Shown: positions 29,906 through 40,353, numbered from the stretch's first letter. The stretch is 64,000 bases of DNA from Vreelandella aquamarina (GCF_020075495.1 NZ_JABYQT010000001.1:248001-312000); one strand, 5' to 3'. A program made the numbers and translations. The notes: generated by a model from the letters alone, not told the origin.

Positions 29906-31060
29906 ATGCGAAGGTTCAAGATATATTGGCTGATGGCGGTGCTAATACCGTCTCTTGCCCAGGCAGACCTCAAGTTCGCCATTGTGGCGCCCCAGACGGG
30001 GGGCGCGGCCTTGATGGGAATGGAAATGCAGCAGGGTATCAGCACCTATTTTGCTGAAGTGAATGCACAAGGAGGCGTCAACGGTCAGCCGTTGACCCTG
30101 GTCCCCTTTGACGACCAGTACGACCCGCTGAAGGCGGCCCGGCATACCCGGGAAGTCGCTGCAGATACCTCCATCCTGGCGTCGATCGGTAATGTAGGCA
30201 CGCCGACTGCCGCAGTAACCGTGCCTATTCATAACGATGAACAGATGCTGCTGTTTGGCGCGTTTACCGGTGCCGGACTACTGCGCCGGTCGCCGCCTGA
30301 TCGTTATGTCATCAACTACCGGGCAAGCTATGCCGAAGAAACCGCCACCATGATCAGCGGGCTGCTGGAGGCTGGCATTGAACCGGAGGAGATCGCGTTT
30401 TTCACACAGAACGACAGTTTTGGTGATGCAGGCTACAACGGGGCCATCAATGCCTTGAAGGCTCAGGGCGTAACGAATGCCGAACACCTGGCCCACGGTC
30501 GGTTTACTCGCGGCACGCGTAACATCCATCAGGGGCTAGCGGCCATTCTTCAGGCGCCGGTAACGCCGCGCGCGATCATTATCGTGGGTACCTTTGGGCC
30601 CGCCGCCGACTTTATCCGCGAGGCGCGTGAAGACCTGCCCGACACGCTCTTTCTGAACGTCTCCTTTGTGGGTAGCCAGGCGCTGCTCAACGAGCTTGGC
30701 GATAAAGGTGAAGGCGTCATCGTGACCCAGGTCGTGCCGCCGCTGGATTCGGCGCTGCCCGCCGTTGAAAGCTATCGTGCCGCACTGGCGCGCCATGCGG
30801 GGGATGCCGAGCCCAGCTTCATCTCGCTGGAAGGTTACCTTGCGTCCAGATTGTTCGTCGAGGGGATCAAGGCAGCGGGGGCCGCACCAGACCGCGAGTC
30901 CATCGTGGATGGGTTGCTGAGCCTTGAAAATGTCGATATCGGTCTGGATGCGCCGCTGACCCTGAGTGCCGACCAGCATCAGGCCAGTCACAGCGTATGG
31001 CCCACGGTCATTCGCAGCGGCCGTTTCGAACCCGTGGACTGGACAGCGCTCACCCCCTAA
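29906..31060 (+). CDS. Periplasmic substrate-binding protein, branched-chain amino acid family
   Basis: Type I periplasmic binding protein of 384 residues with a signal peptide ending near SLAQA. FAIVAPQTGGAALMGMEMQQGISTYFAEVNAQGGVNGQPLTLVPFDDQYDP matches the leucine-binding/amide-binding family (Peripla_BP_6). ASIGNVGTPTAAVTVPI and AFFTQNDSFGDAGY are also typical. There is no permease or ATPase gene nearby. The next gene, 41 bases downstream, is a chemoreceptor. I infer it presents a ligand to that receptor; the ligand cannot be read from sequence. Confidence 0.85.
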   Translation: MRRFKIYWLMAVLIPSLAQADLKFAIVAPQTGGAALMGMEMQQGISTYFAEVNAQGGVNGQPLTLVPFDDQYDPLKAARHTREVAADTSILASIGNVGTPTAAVTVPIHNDEQMLLFGAFTGAGLLRRSPPDRYVINYRASYAEETATMISGLLEAGIEPEEIAFFTQNDSFGDAGYNGAINALKAQGVTNAEHLAHGRFTRGTRNIHQGLAAILQAPVTPRAIIIVGTFGPAADFIREAREDLPDTLFLNVSFVGSQALLNELGDKGEGVIVTQVVPPLDSALPAVESYRAALARHAGDAEPSFISLEGYLASRLFVEGIKAAGAAPDRESIVDGLLSLENVDIGLDAPLTLSADQHQASHSVWPTVIRSGRFEPVDWTALTP

Positions 31061-31101
31061 AACAAGCAGTTCTCTGCTGATACCCTGACAGCGAAAAAAA
31101 C

Positions 31102-33216
31102 ATGAAAAGATCCCTGAGCATTCGCGCCATGCTGGTCGCGCTATTTCTGGCGGCCGTGATAGGCGCTCTTGTACTGGCAGTCACCGGGTGGGTAACCAAC
31201 CAGCGGCTGATCAACTCGCAGCGTTACATCACCAACGATGTCATGCCTCTCCAGGCCGCCAGTCGTGACCTGGTGCTGACCATGGGCGAGTACCGCCAGC
31301 GCCATACCGATCTGTTGACGGCGGATGCCGCTACCATCGATCAGGTAATGTCCCCGGAACCGCTTGATGACCGCTTCAATGCTGCACTCGATGCGCTGCA
31401 AAGCGGCCAGGCGGCGATCGACCAGCGTGACCAGCTGGCCACGATCACCGCCAGCTACCAGCGTCTGAAAGATGGCGACCGTCTGCTTGAACAGGTGCGC
31501 CGCGAAGCGCTCACGCTATCGGCGCGTACCGACGAGCGCCTGGTTGAGATGGAGGCGATGATCCATACGGTCATGCTCAACGCTGAAGATATTGCCGGGC
31601 GTACCGCGCTGGCCCAGGTGCGCCGCGAGCGCCGCCAGCGTGAGGTGATGCTGGCCTGGCGGGAAGATGGCATGACGGAATTGCCTACCCAGCTGCTTGA
31701 TAACATGTTCGAAGTACAGCCGGATATCGGTCAGCTAAGCGGCAATGTGCGCATGGCGGTGGCGCTGCTTTCCGACCTTGGCCGGCAGATGACGCTGACC
31801 CATAGCCAGGATGCGCTGGTACATCTGCGAACCAACGAGATTGCCCAGCAGGTGATGCTCGCGCGCCAGTCGCTTTCGGCGATTGCCGAAGCGCCCAGTA
31901 CCGAGGCTGAGCAGCGCACCATGATTGCCGAGCTTGACCAGATCATCGCCGATGTCGAAGCGCTGATGATCGGTGATAACGACTCTGTCTTCGTGCTTCG
32001 CGAGCAGCAGCTCGAGATGGCCGCCCGCGTTCAGGACGCCTTGAGCGAAGTGTCCGAGGCGATGGATGATATGCGTGCCCAGCTGCGTGATATCGAAGTC
32101 TACGCGGTGGAGCAGGCCGACAGCGCCGCCGGCCAGGCCGAAACGCTGGCCAATGCCGGGCGCACGCTGCTGATTGCCGTGACGCTTGCCGTGATTGCAC
32201 TGCTGGCCATTTTCGGCTGGCGCACCCTGGTGCGCGTACTCGGCCCGCTGGTGACCATGCGTCGTCAGATGGAGAATATCAGCGGCGCGGCTGGTGAAAA
32301 TGCCGATCTTTCCATGCGTCTGGCGCTGCAGCACAACGATGAAGTAGGACAGACGGCGCAAGCGTTCAACCGCATGATGGACACCTTCGAGGGCATGGTC
32401 GCGCAGATTCGTGACAGTGCCGAAGCCATTGCCACCAGCAGCCGCCAGATCGCCGCCGGTAATGAAAACCTTTCCCAGCGTACCGATCAGCAGGCGGCGT
32501 CGCTTGCTGAAACGGCCTCGAGTCTTGAAGAGATCACCGCGACGGTCAGGCAGACCGCCGATTACGCCGATCAGGCGCGCGATGCCAGTTCAAGCGTTGA
32601 TCACCGCGCCCGTTCGGCAGGCGAGGTCGCCACGCGTACGACAGAGGCGATGGGCAAGATTCGTGATGCCAGTGAAAAGATCACCTCGATCATCAAGGCG
32701 ATCGATGACATCGCTTTTCAGACCAATCTGCTGGCGCTCAACGCCTCGGTCGAGGCGGCGCGTGCTGGCGACCAGGGGCGTGGTTTTGCCGTGGTGGCTC
32801 AGGAAGTGCGCATGCTGGCCGGGCGCAGCGCCGAAGAGGCAGCCCAGATTCGCCATCTGGTGGATGATAGCGTTGCCAAGGTGAATGAAGGAGAGCATCT
32901 GGTCAAGGCCTCCAGTCAGCACCTGCAGGAGATCATCGACAGCCTGTCATCGGTAACCCGTTACGTTACCGAAATTGCCGATGCGACCAAGGAGCAGTCG
33001 TCGGGGATCGAGCAGATCAACCAGGCAGTGTCCCAGCTCGATCAGGTTACGCATCAGAACGCGCGTCTGGTGCAGGAGGCCTCAAGTGCAAGCCAGACCC
33101 TGGATGAGCGGGCAGGCGATATGCATAGCCTGGTCGGGCGCTTCAGCGTGGGCGATCAGGCAGGCCAGCGCCCGCTGGCACTTCCCGGCAGCGCGGGAGA
33201 TAGCCGCAACCCGTAA
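31102..33216 (+). CDS. Methyl-accepting chemotaxis protein with large helical periplasmic domain
   Basis: Transmembrane chemoreceptor of 704 residues. TM1 lies at about 9-29, a long mostly helical periplasmic domain at 30-350, TM2 at about 354-374, then a HAMP domain (to about 430) and the cytoplasmic signalling rod with the invariant tip [37 protein letters not shown] (about 533-570). The periplasmic domain exceeds the usual 150-residue four-helix bundle and may be a helical bimodular (HBM) type. There is no C-terminal CheR-tethering pentapeptide. It is in an operon with the binding protein upstream. Confidence 0.92.
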   Translation: MKRSLSIRAMLVALFLAAVIGALVLAVTGWVTNQRLINSQRYITNDVMPLQAASRDLVLTMGEYRQRHTDLLTADAATIDQVMSPEPLDDRFNAALDALQSGQAAIDQRDQLATITASYQRLKDGDRLLEQVRREALTLSARTDERLVEMEAMIHTVMLNAEDIAGRTALAQVRRERRQREVMLAWREDGMTELPTQLLDNMFEVQPDIGQLSGNVRMAVALLSDLGRQMTLTHSQDALVHLRTNEIAQQVMLARQSLSAIAEAPSTEAEQRTMIAELDQIIADVEALMIGDNDSVFVLREQQLEMAARVQDALSEVSEAMDDMRAQLRDIEVYAVEQADSAAGQAETLANAGRTLLIAVTLAVIALLAIFGWRTLVRVLGPLVTMRRQMENISGAAGENADLSMRLALQHNDEVGQTAQAFNRMMDTFEGMVAQIRDSAEAIATSSRQIAAGNENLSQRTDQQAASLAETASSLEEITATVRQTADYADQARDASSSVDHRARSAGEVATRTTEAMGKIRDASEKITSIIKAIDDIAFQTNLLALNASVEAARAGDQGRGFAVVAQEVRMLAGRSAEEAAQIRHLVDDSVAKVNEGEHLVKASSQHLQEIIDSLSSVTRYVTEIADATKEQSSGIEQINQAVSQLDQVTHQNARLVQEASSASQTLDERAGDMHSLVGRFSVGDQAGQRPLALPGSAGDSRNP

Positions 33217-33270
33217 GCCTTGTCTCATGCTATGAAAGGGGGGGGGCAGGCCTACTACCTGTCTGTATCG

Positions 33271-33303
33271 AGAAAGCCCGCCGTTCAATACGGCGGGCTT
33301 TCT
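33271..33303 (+). terminator. Terminator after the chemoreceptor gene
   Basis: A perfect 13-bp stem, AGAAAGCCCGCCG / CGGCGGGCTTTCT, with a 7-base loop. Its A/T flanks let it act in both directions, serving the convergent AbgT-type gene too. Confidence 0.88.
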
Positions 33304-33341
33304 TGTTGGGTGAGCGTGATATGTCTTGCCAACCAGGCGGG

Positions 33342-34913
33342 CTATAGCGTGTAGTACGTCGCGGAGCCTGGGCCCACCGGCAGGCCGAATACGAATACCC
33401 AGATAAAGAACAGTATGCTCCAGCCGATCAGCATGAACAGCGTATAAGGCAGCATGATCGCGACCAGCGTGCCGATTCCCATATCCTTGCGATAGCGCGA
33501 GGCTACCGCGAGAATCAGACCGAAATAGCTCATCATCGGGGTGATCAGGTTGGTGACTGAATCACCGATCCGGTAGGCCGCCTGGATCACTTCCGGCGCG
33601 TAACCCATCAGCATCAGCATGGGAACGAAGATAGGCGCCGTTACCGCCCACTGAGCCGAAGCACTACCCAGCGACAGGTTGACGAAAGCACACAGCAGGA
33701 TGAACAGTGCAAACAGGCCCGGCCCGCGTAGACCCAAGGATTCAAGCAGGTCGGCACCGGCAACGGCGGTGACGGTTCCAAAGTTGCTCCAGTTGAACAG
33801 TGCGACGAACTGCGCGGCAAAGAAGACCAGCACGATATAAAGCCCAAGGCTACTCATGCTCTTGGCCATGGCGTTTACCACATCGCGATCATTGTGCATG
33901 GTGCCTGCCAGGCGGCCGTAGACGAATCCCAGCAGGGTAAAGGCGACGGCCACGATGACCACGATGCCGCGCAGAAACGGCGAGCCGCTCACCAGACCCG
34001 TTTCCGGGTTGCGCAGAATACCACTTTCGGGCACGACCATGACCGCGATCAGCGCCGCAAGCGCCAGAGCGGCAAGGCCGGTGCCTTTCAGCGCACGTTT
34101 TTCCTGATCGCCCAGGCCTTCCATGCGCTGCTGGTCGATATCGCTTTCGGCGTAGGCCGAGTCAAACTTGCCCAGCTTGGGCTCCACGATACGCTCGGTG
34201 ACCAGTCCGCCAATCAGCGTCACGAAGAAGGTGCTGGCAAACATGAAGAACCAGTTGGCTTCGGCCCCTACGATATAGGCCGGGTCCAGCAGCCGCGCGG
34301 CTTCCTGGGTAATGCCGGAGAGCAGCGGGTCAACGGTGCCGATCAGCAGGTTGGCGCTATAGCCTCCGGAAACGCCGCAGAAGGCGGCCGCCAGGCCAGC
34401 CAACGGGTGGCGCCCCAGGGAGTGGAAGATCATCGCGGCGAGCGGAATCAGCACCACATAGCCAAGCTCGGCGGCCATGTTCGACATGATGCCGGCAAAT
34501 ACCACCGCGTAGGTCACGATGCGCGGTGAGCGGTTGAGCACCAGTGCTCGCATGCTGGCCGAGAGCAGGCCGGAGTGTTCGGCCACGCCGACCCCCAGCA
34601 TGGCTACCAGCACGGTGCCCAGAGGGGCAAAGCCTGTAAAGTTGGTGACCATTTCGGTAACCAGGCGCCGCAGGCCTTCTGCGTTGAGCAGCGAGTTGAC
34701 CGCAATGATCTCGCCTTCGTTGGCCGGCCTCGGGTCGGCTACCGATACGCCAAGCGCGCCGGCGATACCGCTGGCGATAACCACGAAGATACACAGCAGG
34801 GCAAACAGGGTAACGGGGTGGGGCAACAGGTTGCCCAGCCATTCGACACTGTCCAGAAAGCGCGTGAATGCGCCGCGCCGTTGCGCCTTTTCAGTATTGT
34901 TGGGATTGTTCAT
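33342..34913 (-). CDS. AbgT-family transporter
   Basis: Polytopic membrane protein of 523 residues with 11-13 predicted helices. Characteristic segments are NLLPHPVTLFALL near the N-terminus, TNFTGFAPLGTVLVAMLGVGVAEHSGLL, AFCGVSGGYSANLLIGTVDPLL, and LCAFVNLSLGSASAQWAVTAPIFVPMLM. Family members import p-aminobenzoyl-glutamate or, in MtrF-type proteins, export sulfonamides using an ion gradient. The substrate here is unknown; no peptidase gene (abgA/abgB) is adjacent. The start is the ATG at 34913. Confidence 0.9.
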   Translation of the reverse strand: MNNPNNTEKAQRRGAFTRFLDSVEWLGNLLPHPVTLFALLCIFVVIASGIAGALGVSVADPRPANEGEIIAVNSLLNAEGLRRLVTEMVTNFTGFAPLGTVLVAMLGVGVAEHSGLLSASMRALVLNRSPRIVTYAVVFAGIMSNMAAELGYVVLIPLAAMIFHSLGRHPLAGLAAAFCGVSGGYSANLLIGTVDPLLSGITQEAARLLDPAYIVGAEANWFFMFASTFFVTLIGGLVTERIVEPKLGKFDSAYAESDIDQQRMEGLGDQEKRALKGTGLAALALAALIAVMVVPESGILRNPETGLVSGSPFLRGIVVIVAVAFTLLGFVYGRLAGTMHNDRDVVNAMAKSMSSLGLYIVLVFFAAQFVALFNWSNFGTVTAVAGADLLESLGLRGPGLFALFILLCAFVNLSLGSASAQWAVTAPIFVPMLMLMGYAPEVIQAAYRIGDSVTNLITPMMSYFGLILAVASRYRKDMGIGTLVAIMLPYTLFMLIGWSILFFIWVFVFGLPVGPGSATYYTL

Positions 34914-35014
34914 GAGGCATAGATATCCGCTTGGTGATTGGGTAATTGAAAAGAGTCAGCCCGAACACTACGGAGAAGCCCGAAACGGAGCAAATGGCTT
35001 TACGTATAGAGGTA

Positions 35015-35049
35015 TATAAAAAATGAAACGCCGCCTCGAGGGCGGCGTT
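35015..35049 (-). terminator. Minus-strand terminator
   Basis: A stem of AACGCCGCC / GGCGGCGTT with a 5-base loop. On the minus strand it is followed by a T-rich tail (TTTCATTTTTTATA). It ends the gene at 35070-35726, about 20 bases after its stop. Confidence 0.8.
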
Positions 35050-35069
35050 GAAGGCAAAGGCGGTGGCTG

Positions 35070-35726
35070 TCAGCTTGACCTGGGCAACTGTCGGGTCAGG
35101 TAGATGCGTCGTGCCAGTAGCAAAAGCTCCAGGGTGGCAAACAGGATCAGGCTGTAACCAAGCAGCTCGGTAACCTCTTCGGCGGCATCCTTGAAGGTGC
35201 GCACATAGTTGTCTTCAAGTACTGCCTCCCAGAAGATGCTGCGCCCGTAGAGACGCGAAAATACGTAGGTAGTCAGTACGCCACCGGCGAAAAGTCCGAA
35301 GGCGAACGTGTTGCTGTAGTAGCGAAATTCATCCAGGAACTGATGGCGCTTGATGACTACCCAGGCAATCGACGGAATCACGATCAGCGCCACCAGGATC
35401 TTCCAGGTATGGCGGGCAATATACTCGTCCAGAAAATAGTCCTGCTCACGCACCAGTGACGAGGCGATAAAGGCGAACAGAAGCAGCGTGACCGTCGGCC
35501 ATATCTTGAGCACGTGGCGCACGTAGATCAGCATCAGGCAGCACGTGGCAAGCACCGCTGTCTGCGCAAGCTCGGTAAAGCCGTACTCGCTGAAGCGAAG
35601 CTCAGGCATGTAAAGCGCTTCCAGGTACGCGCCTTGAGCGATGGCACCGATAAACAGTACATAAAGTATTGCGCGCATGAGGGTCGTTTTAAAGTTGATG
35701 GGCCAGTTGGGTGGAGGGAGTGACAT
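35070..35726 (-). CDS. Unidentified six-helix membrane protein
   Basis: A 218-residue hydrophobic protein I cannot place in a family. Six membrane segments are visible: about residues 17-38 (AILYVLFIGAIAQGAYLEAL), 49-68, 75-92, 107-125, 140-160 and 188-207. Conserved-looking polar residues between them include REQDYFLDEY. ATG 35726 has AAGGAT upstream and is preferred over the longer frame. It stands alone, with its own terminator, between the AbgT-type gene and a LysR regulator. A sensor or permease role is possible but not shown. Confidence 0.7.
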   Translation of the reverse strand: MSLPPPNWPINFKTTLMRAILYVLFIGAIAQGAYLEALYMPELRFSEYGFTELAQTAVLATCCLMLIYVRHVLKIWPTVTLLLFAFIASSLVREQDYFLDEYIARHTWKILVALIVIPSIAWVVIKRHQFLDEFRYYSNTFAFGLFAGGVLTTYVFSRLYGRSIFWEAVLEDNYVRTFKDAAEEVTELLGYSLILFATLELLLLARRIYLTRQLPRSS

Positions 35727-35877
35727 CGAGTATCCTTGCAAGACATAGCAGATGCTATAAACATTCATTAGTGAATGTTCATTATATCGTCACTGACGCA
35801 TGCTCGCACGTCGAGAATGCCCTCAGATGTCGGTCCAGACGCGCTTTGCCTCCGAATACTCCCTTTTACTCCGGTAC

Positions 35878-36765
35878 TCAGCGTTTGGGTAGCTGTTTGT
35901 CAATGTTCGCCGCCAGATAGTCGACCAACTGACGAATCTTGGGTGAAAGGTGACGGTGGCGCGGATAGACCGCCCATACCGCCGTATCGTGATGCTGAAA
36001 GGGGTCGAGTACGGCGATGAGTTCCCCGCTGGCAAGGTAGGGGGCCACATAGTAGTCAGGCAGCTGAGCAAGCCCCAGGCCCTTGAGGGCAGCATCCAGC
36101 AGGGCAGGGCCGGAGTTGCCGCTCCAGCGGCCTTCCACCCGCACTTCACGGCGCTGGCCGTTTACCTCGAACAGCCAGTTGGGGCGTGACCCCGTCAGGC
36201 AGCGGTGCTGACCAAGCTCCGCCAGGGTATGCGGCGGCGGCATCTGACGAAAATAGGCCCGGGAACCGACAATGTATTCGCGCCGCTGACACAGACGCCG
36301 GGCAATCAGGCTCGAATCCTTGAGCACACCCATGCGAATGGCGATATCGAACCCCTCTTCGATCAACTCTACCGGCCGATTGGTAAAGTGCATGTGCACT
36401 TCAAGCTGCGGGTGCAGGCACTGAAAGTCGTTCACGAGAGGCGCGATATACCGCTCGCCAAAGGTGGTGGCCGATGTCAGCTTCAGCAAGCCGCGGGGCT
36501 TGGCCTGAAGTTCACTGATGGCCTGTTCGGCGTCCTTCAGGCCGTCGAACAAGTGCTGGCAGTGCTCCACGTAGAGAGCACCTGCATCGGTCAGGCGAAT
36601 CTGGCGCGTGGTGCGGTAGAGAAGCTGAATGCCCAAGTGATTTTCAAGCTGGCTGACAAGGCGACTGATGTGCGATGTCGATACCTTCAAGTGCTGGGCA
36701 GCCGCTGAAAACGTGCCCAGCCGCACCACTTCGATAAACGCTTCAATACGGTCCCATCGTTGCAT
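35878..36765 (-). CDS. LysR-family regulator, divergent from adhC
   Basis: Transcription factor of 295 residues. The N-terminal winged helix-turn-helix (FIEVVRLGTFSAAAQHLKVSTSHISRLVSQLENHLGIQLLYRTTRQIRLTDAG) is followed by an effector-binding domain. Divergent orientation to adhC-fghA suggests it controls formaldehyde detoxification, since LysR-type regulators commonly act on the gene next door. A 22-base inverted repeat in the shared gap is a candidate site. The effector is not known. Confidence 0.93.
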   Translation of the reverse strand: MQRWDRIEAFIEVVRLGTFSAAAQHLKVSTSHISRLVSQLENHLGIQLLYRTTRQIRLTDAGALYVEHCQHLFDGLKDAEQAISELQAKPRGLLKLTSATTFGERYIAPLVNDFQCLHPQLEVHMHFTNRPVELIEEGFDIAIRMGVLKDSSLIARRLCQRREYIVGSRAYFRQMPPPHTLAELGQHRCLTGSRPNWLFEVNGQRREVRVEGRWSGNSGPALLDAALKGLGLAQLPDYYVAPYLASGELIAVLDPFQHHDTAVWAVYPRHRHLSPKIRQLVDYLAANIDKQLPKR

Positions 36766-36787
36766 CGTCGTTCCCGCTGGCAGGTTG

Positions 36788-36809
36788 ATTGTTGCACACA
36801 GGCAATAAT
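36788..36809. promoter_or_regulatory. Candidate LysR operator between the regulator and adhC
   Basis: ATTGTTGC (36788-36795), 6 bases, GCAATAAT (36802-36809): an inverted repeat with one mismatch per arm. It contains TTGC-N6-GCAA, close to the T-N11-A pattern bound by LysR proteins. It lies 23 bases before the regulator start and 115 bases before adhC. Confidence 0.5.
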
Positions 36810-36921
36810 CTTATGAGTATATCCCGCTTTTTCTTGCCCCCCCAGCTAACTTACACTGCCCGTGCCCGACTGCTTGGCGATACGTTTGGTCTATAGTGCA
36901 GTAACCGTATTAAGGAGTTAA

Positions 36922-38034
<1,113 letters not shown>

Positions 38035-38071
38035 GCAAGGCCTGTAAGTTTCTACCCTGATACAAGGGCCA

Positions 38072-38106
38072 AGGCGCGGTAGAAGTTCTGCCGCGCCTGT
38101 CTTTTT
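38072..38106 (+). terminator. Terminator or attenuator between adhC and fghA
   Basis: Stem GGCGCGGTAGA / TCTGCCGCGCC with a tight loop, then GTCTTTTT. It ends just before the fghA ribosome-binding site, so part of the transcription probably stops here. Confidence 0.6.
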
Positions 38107-38120
38107 CAAGGAGCCTGCCG

Positions 38121-38975
38121 ATGAGCATGAGTGAAACTCTAGAACTGGTGTCTGCCAACCGCAGCTTTGGTGGCTGGCACAAGCGCTACCGCCACTACTC
38201 CCGGGCGCTGGACTGCGATATGGAGTTTGCAGTCTATCTGCCGCCCCAGGCCGAGAGCGAACGTGTGCCGCTTTTATGGTGGCTGTCCGGGCTGACCTGC
38301 AACGATGAGAACTTCATGCAGAAAGCCGGCGCCCAGCGCCTGGCAGCCGAGCTTGGCATCGCGATCGTCTGCCCCGATACAAGCCCTCGCGGCACCGACC
38401 TCCCCGGTGAACATGAAAGCTATGACCTGGGGTCCGGCGCCGGCTTTTACGTCAACGCGACCGAGGCGCCCTGGAAGCCTCACTACCGGATGTACGACTA
38501 TATTGTCGAAGAGTTGCCGTCGGTGGTACGCCAGCACTTTCCGGTCAATGGGCGCGAGTCGATCAGCGGCCACTCCATGGGCGGGCATGGCGCCTTGATT
38601 CTGGCGTTGCGACATCCCGGTCGGTTCAGCTCGGTCTCCGCGTTTGCGCCTATCGTCAACCCGATGGAGTGCCCCTGGGGGCAGAAAGCCTTCACTCATT
38701 ACCTGGGTGAAGATCAGTCACGCTGGCGCCAGTACGATGCCTGCGAGCTGGTCGCCAACGGTGCCTCGCGCCAGCGGCTGTTCATCGATCAGGGCGAAGC
38801 CGACCAGTTTCTCGAAGAGCAGTTGAAGCCCGAGCGCCTGGAAGCTGTCTGCGAAGCCCACGACCATCCGCTCACCCTGCGCCGTCAGCCGGGTTACGAC
38901 CATAGTTACTTCTTTATTGCCTCGTTCATCGAGGACCATCTGCGTTATCATGCGGAACACCTTATGAAACGCTAG
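38121..38975 (+). CDS. fghA: S-formylglutathione hydrolase
   Basis: Serine hydrolase of 284 residues that releases formate and glutathione, the second step of formaldehyde removal. WLSGLTCNDENFMQKAGAQR is the family signature, followed by DTSPRGTDLPGE. The nucleophile is in ISGHSMGGHGAL (near residue 150); Asp and His of the triad lie in FIDQGEADQFLEEQLKPE and GYDHSYFFIASFIEDHL. Start is ATG 38121 with AAGGAG 7 bases upstream. The pair adhC-fghA is conserved. Confidence 0.96.
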   Translation: MSMSETLELVSANRSFGGWHKRYRHYSRALDCDMEFAVYLPPQAESERVPLLWWLSGLTCNDENFMQKAGAQRLAAELGIAIVCPDTSPRGTDLPGEHESYDLGSGAGFYVNATEAPWKPHYRMYDYIVEELPSVVRQHFPVNGRESISGHSMGGHGALILALRHPGRFSSVSAFAPIVNPMECPWGQKAFTHYLGEDQSRWRQYDACELVANGASRQRLFIDQGEADQFLEEQLKPERLEAVCEAHDHPLTLRRQPGYDHSYFFIASFIEDHLRYHAEHLMKR

Positions 38976-38983
38976 GGATAATA

Positions 38984-39700
38984 ATGCTCAAACGTACGCT
39001 GGGCCGCTTTCTTCGTCAGCTATGGCGTCTTGTGTGGCGCGGCGTGCTGCTTTTTGTTCTCCTTTCGGTAGCACTGGTGCTGCTGTTTCGGGTTGTCCCC
39101 CCGCCGGGTTCCATGGTCATGGTGGAGCGCAAGATACAGAGCTGGATTCACAGCGAACCTATCAGCCTACAGCGCCAGTGGCGCAGCTGGGACGAGCTTT
39201 CAAGCAATGCCAAGCTCGCCGTGATTGCCGCTGAAGATCAGCGCTTTCCCGTGCATCGCGGGTTTGATCTTGTGGAGTTGCGTCGTGCCTGGCAGGCAAA
39301 TCAGGACGGCGGGCGCCTGCGCGGGGCGAGCACGCTGAGCCAGCAAACCGCCAAGAACGTCTTCTTGTGGAGCGGGCGCAGCTGGACCCGCAAGGGACTC
39401 GAGGCCTGGTTCACTCTGCTGATTGAAACCTTCTGGAGCAAGCAGCGCATTCTGGAGGTGTATCTCAACGTGGCGGAGTGGGATGCCGGCGTATTTGGCC
39501 TCGAGGCCGCCTCCCGGCACTATTTCGGCGTATCCGCCAGCGCGCTTTCTGAGCGACAGGCCAGCCTGCTGGCCGCTATCTTGCCAAGCCCGCGTACCCG
39601 CAGTGCCTCGCGCCCGGATGCCCAGGTGGAAAGGCGCAGCCAATGGATCGTTCGGCAGATGCGCAATCTCGGTGGTACTGGCTATCTGCAAAGACTTTAA
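38984..39700 (+). CDS. mtgA: Monofunctional peptidoglycan glycosyltransferase MtgA
   Basis: Inner-membrane enzyme polymerising lipid II into glycan strands. The 238-residue protein has one N-terminal membrane helix (about 14-36) and a single GT51 domain. GT51 motifs are AAEDQRFPVHRGFD with the catalytic Glu, GASTLSQQTAKNVFLW, KQRILEVYLNVAEWDAGVFGLEAA. No transpeptidase domain, as expected for MtgA. ATG 38984 follows fghA by 8 bases, so co-transcription is possible although the functions are unrelated. Confidence 0.95.
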   Translation: MLKRTLGRFLRQLWRLVWRGVLLFVLLSVALVLLFRVVPPPGSMVMVERKIQSWIHSEPISLQRQWRSWDELSSNAKLAVIAAEDQRFPVHRGFDLVELRRAWQANQDGGRLRGASTLSQQTAKNVFLWSGRSWTRKGLEAWFTLLIETFWSKQRILEVYLNVAEWDAGVFGLEAASRHYFGVSASALSERQASLLAAILPSPRTRSASRPDAQVERRSQWIVRQMRNLGGTGYLQRL

Positions 39701-39882
39701 AATCGTAAAAGCAAATATTTAAATAAATTCAATGCCTTAGTTGTATTGCAGCAAGGCCGTTCGATCTTGTTGTCATGATCTGTTCAGCTGGATTTACATT
39801 TTGTTACGCAAAAAAATGAACCTGCCCTGATTCGCCGCGTCACACCTTGCACACTCACAACGCGCCAATGAGGTTTCTTACT

Positions 39883-40275
39883 ATGCAACGTATAACTGCT
39901 CTGTTCTCTGCTGCACTGCTTGCTACCGGTTTGATGGCAACCACCGCCAACGCTCAAGAAGCACAGGATCCGGCTCAGGATCCAATGACTACTCAGCAAG
40001 CGGCGCCTGCTCAGGATTTTTCTGATCAAGAGCTACAGCAGTTCGCCGATGCTTCTCAAGAAATCGCCGTGATCTCACAAGAGTACACACAGCGTCTGCA
40101 GGAAGCAGAAGACGAGGCTGCACAACAGGAAGTCCGTACCGAAGCCAACGACCGCATGATCGAAGTGGTTGAAGACAGCGGCCTTGATGTCGATACCTTC
40201 AACGCGATCGGCCAATCCATTCAGCAGGATCCTGAGATGATGCAGCGCGTTCAAGAGATGGCTAGCCAGTCATAA
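39883..40275 (+). CDS. Secreted DUF4168 protein
   Basis: A 130-residue protein with a signal peptide ending near TANA. The mature part is Gln-, Glu- and Asp-rich, mostly helical, with FSDQELQQFADASQEIAVISQEYTQRLQEAEDEAAQQEVRTEANDRMIEVVEDSGLDVDTFNAIGQSIQQDPEMMQRVQ, the DUF4168 pattern. Function is unknown. The family is found in proteobacteria, often halophiles and marine species. Earlier in-frame starts exist; the chosen ATG gives the cleanest signal sequence. A strong terminator follows at 40354. Confidence 0.8.
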   Translation: MQRITALFSAALLATGLMATTANAQEAQDPAQDPMTTQQAAPAQDFSDQELQQFADASQEIAVISQEYTQRLQEAEDEAAQQEVRTEANDRMIEVVEDSGLDVDTFNAIGQSIQQDPEMMQRVQEMASQS

Positions 40276-40284
40276 GCTATCTTT

Positions 40285-40317
40285 GAGTTTCAACGACGCT
40301 TCGAGTTTCAACGACGC
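40285..40317 (+). repeat. Two direct repeats of a 15-base unit
   Basis: GAGTTTCAACGACGC occurs at 40285-40299 and again at 40303-40317, an 18-base period, just after the DUF4168 stop. It may be a recent slippage duplication. Confidence 0.8.
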
Positions 40318-40353
40318 CAGAAATCGTCCTTTACTCGCTCGTTGAACATCACG

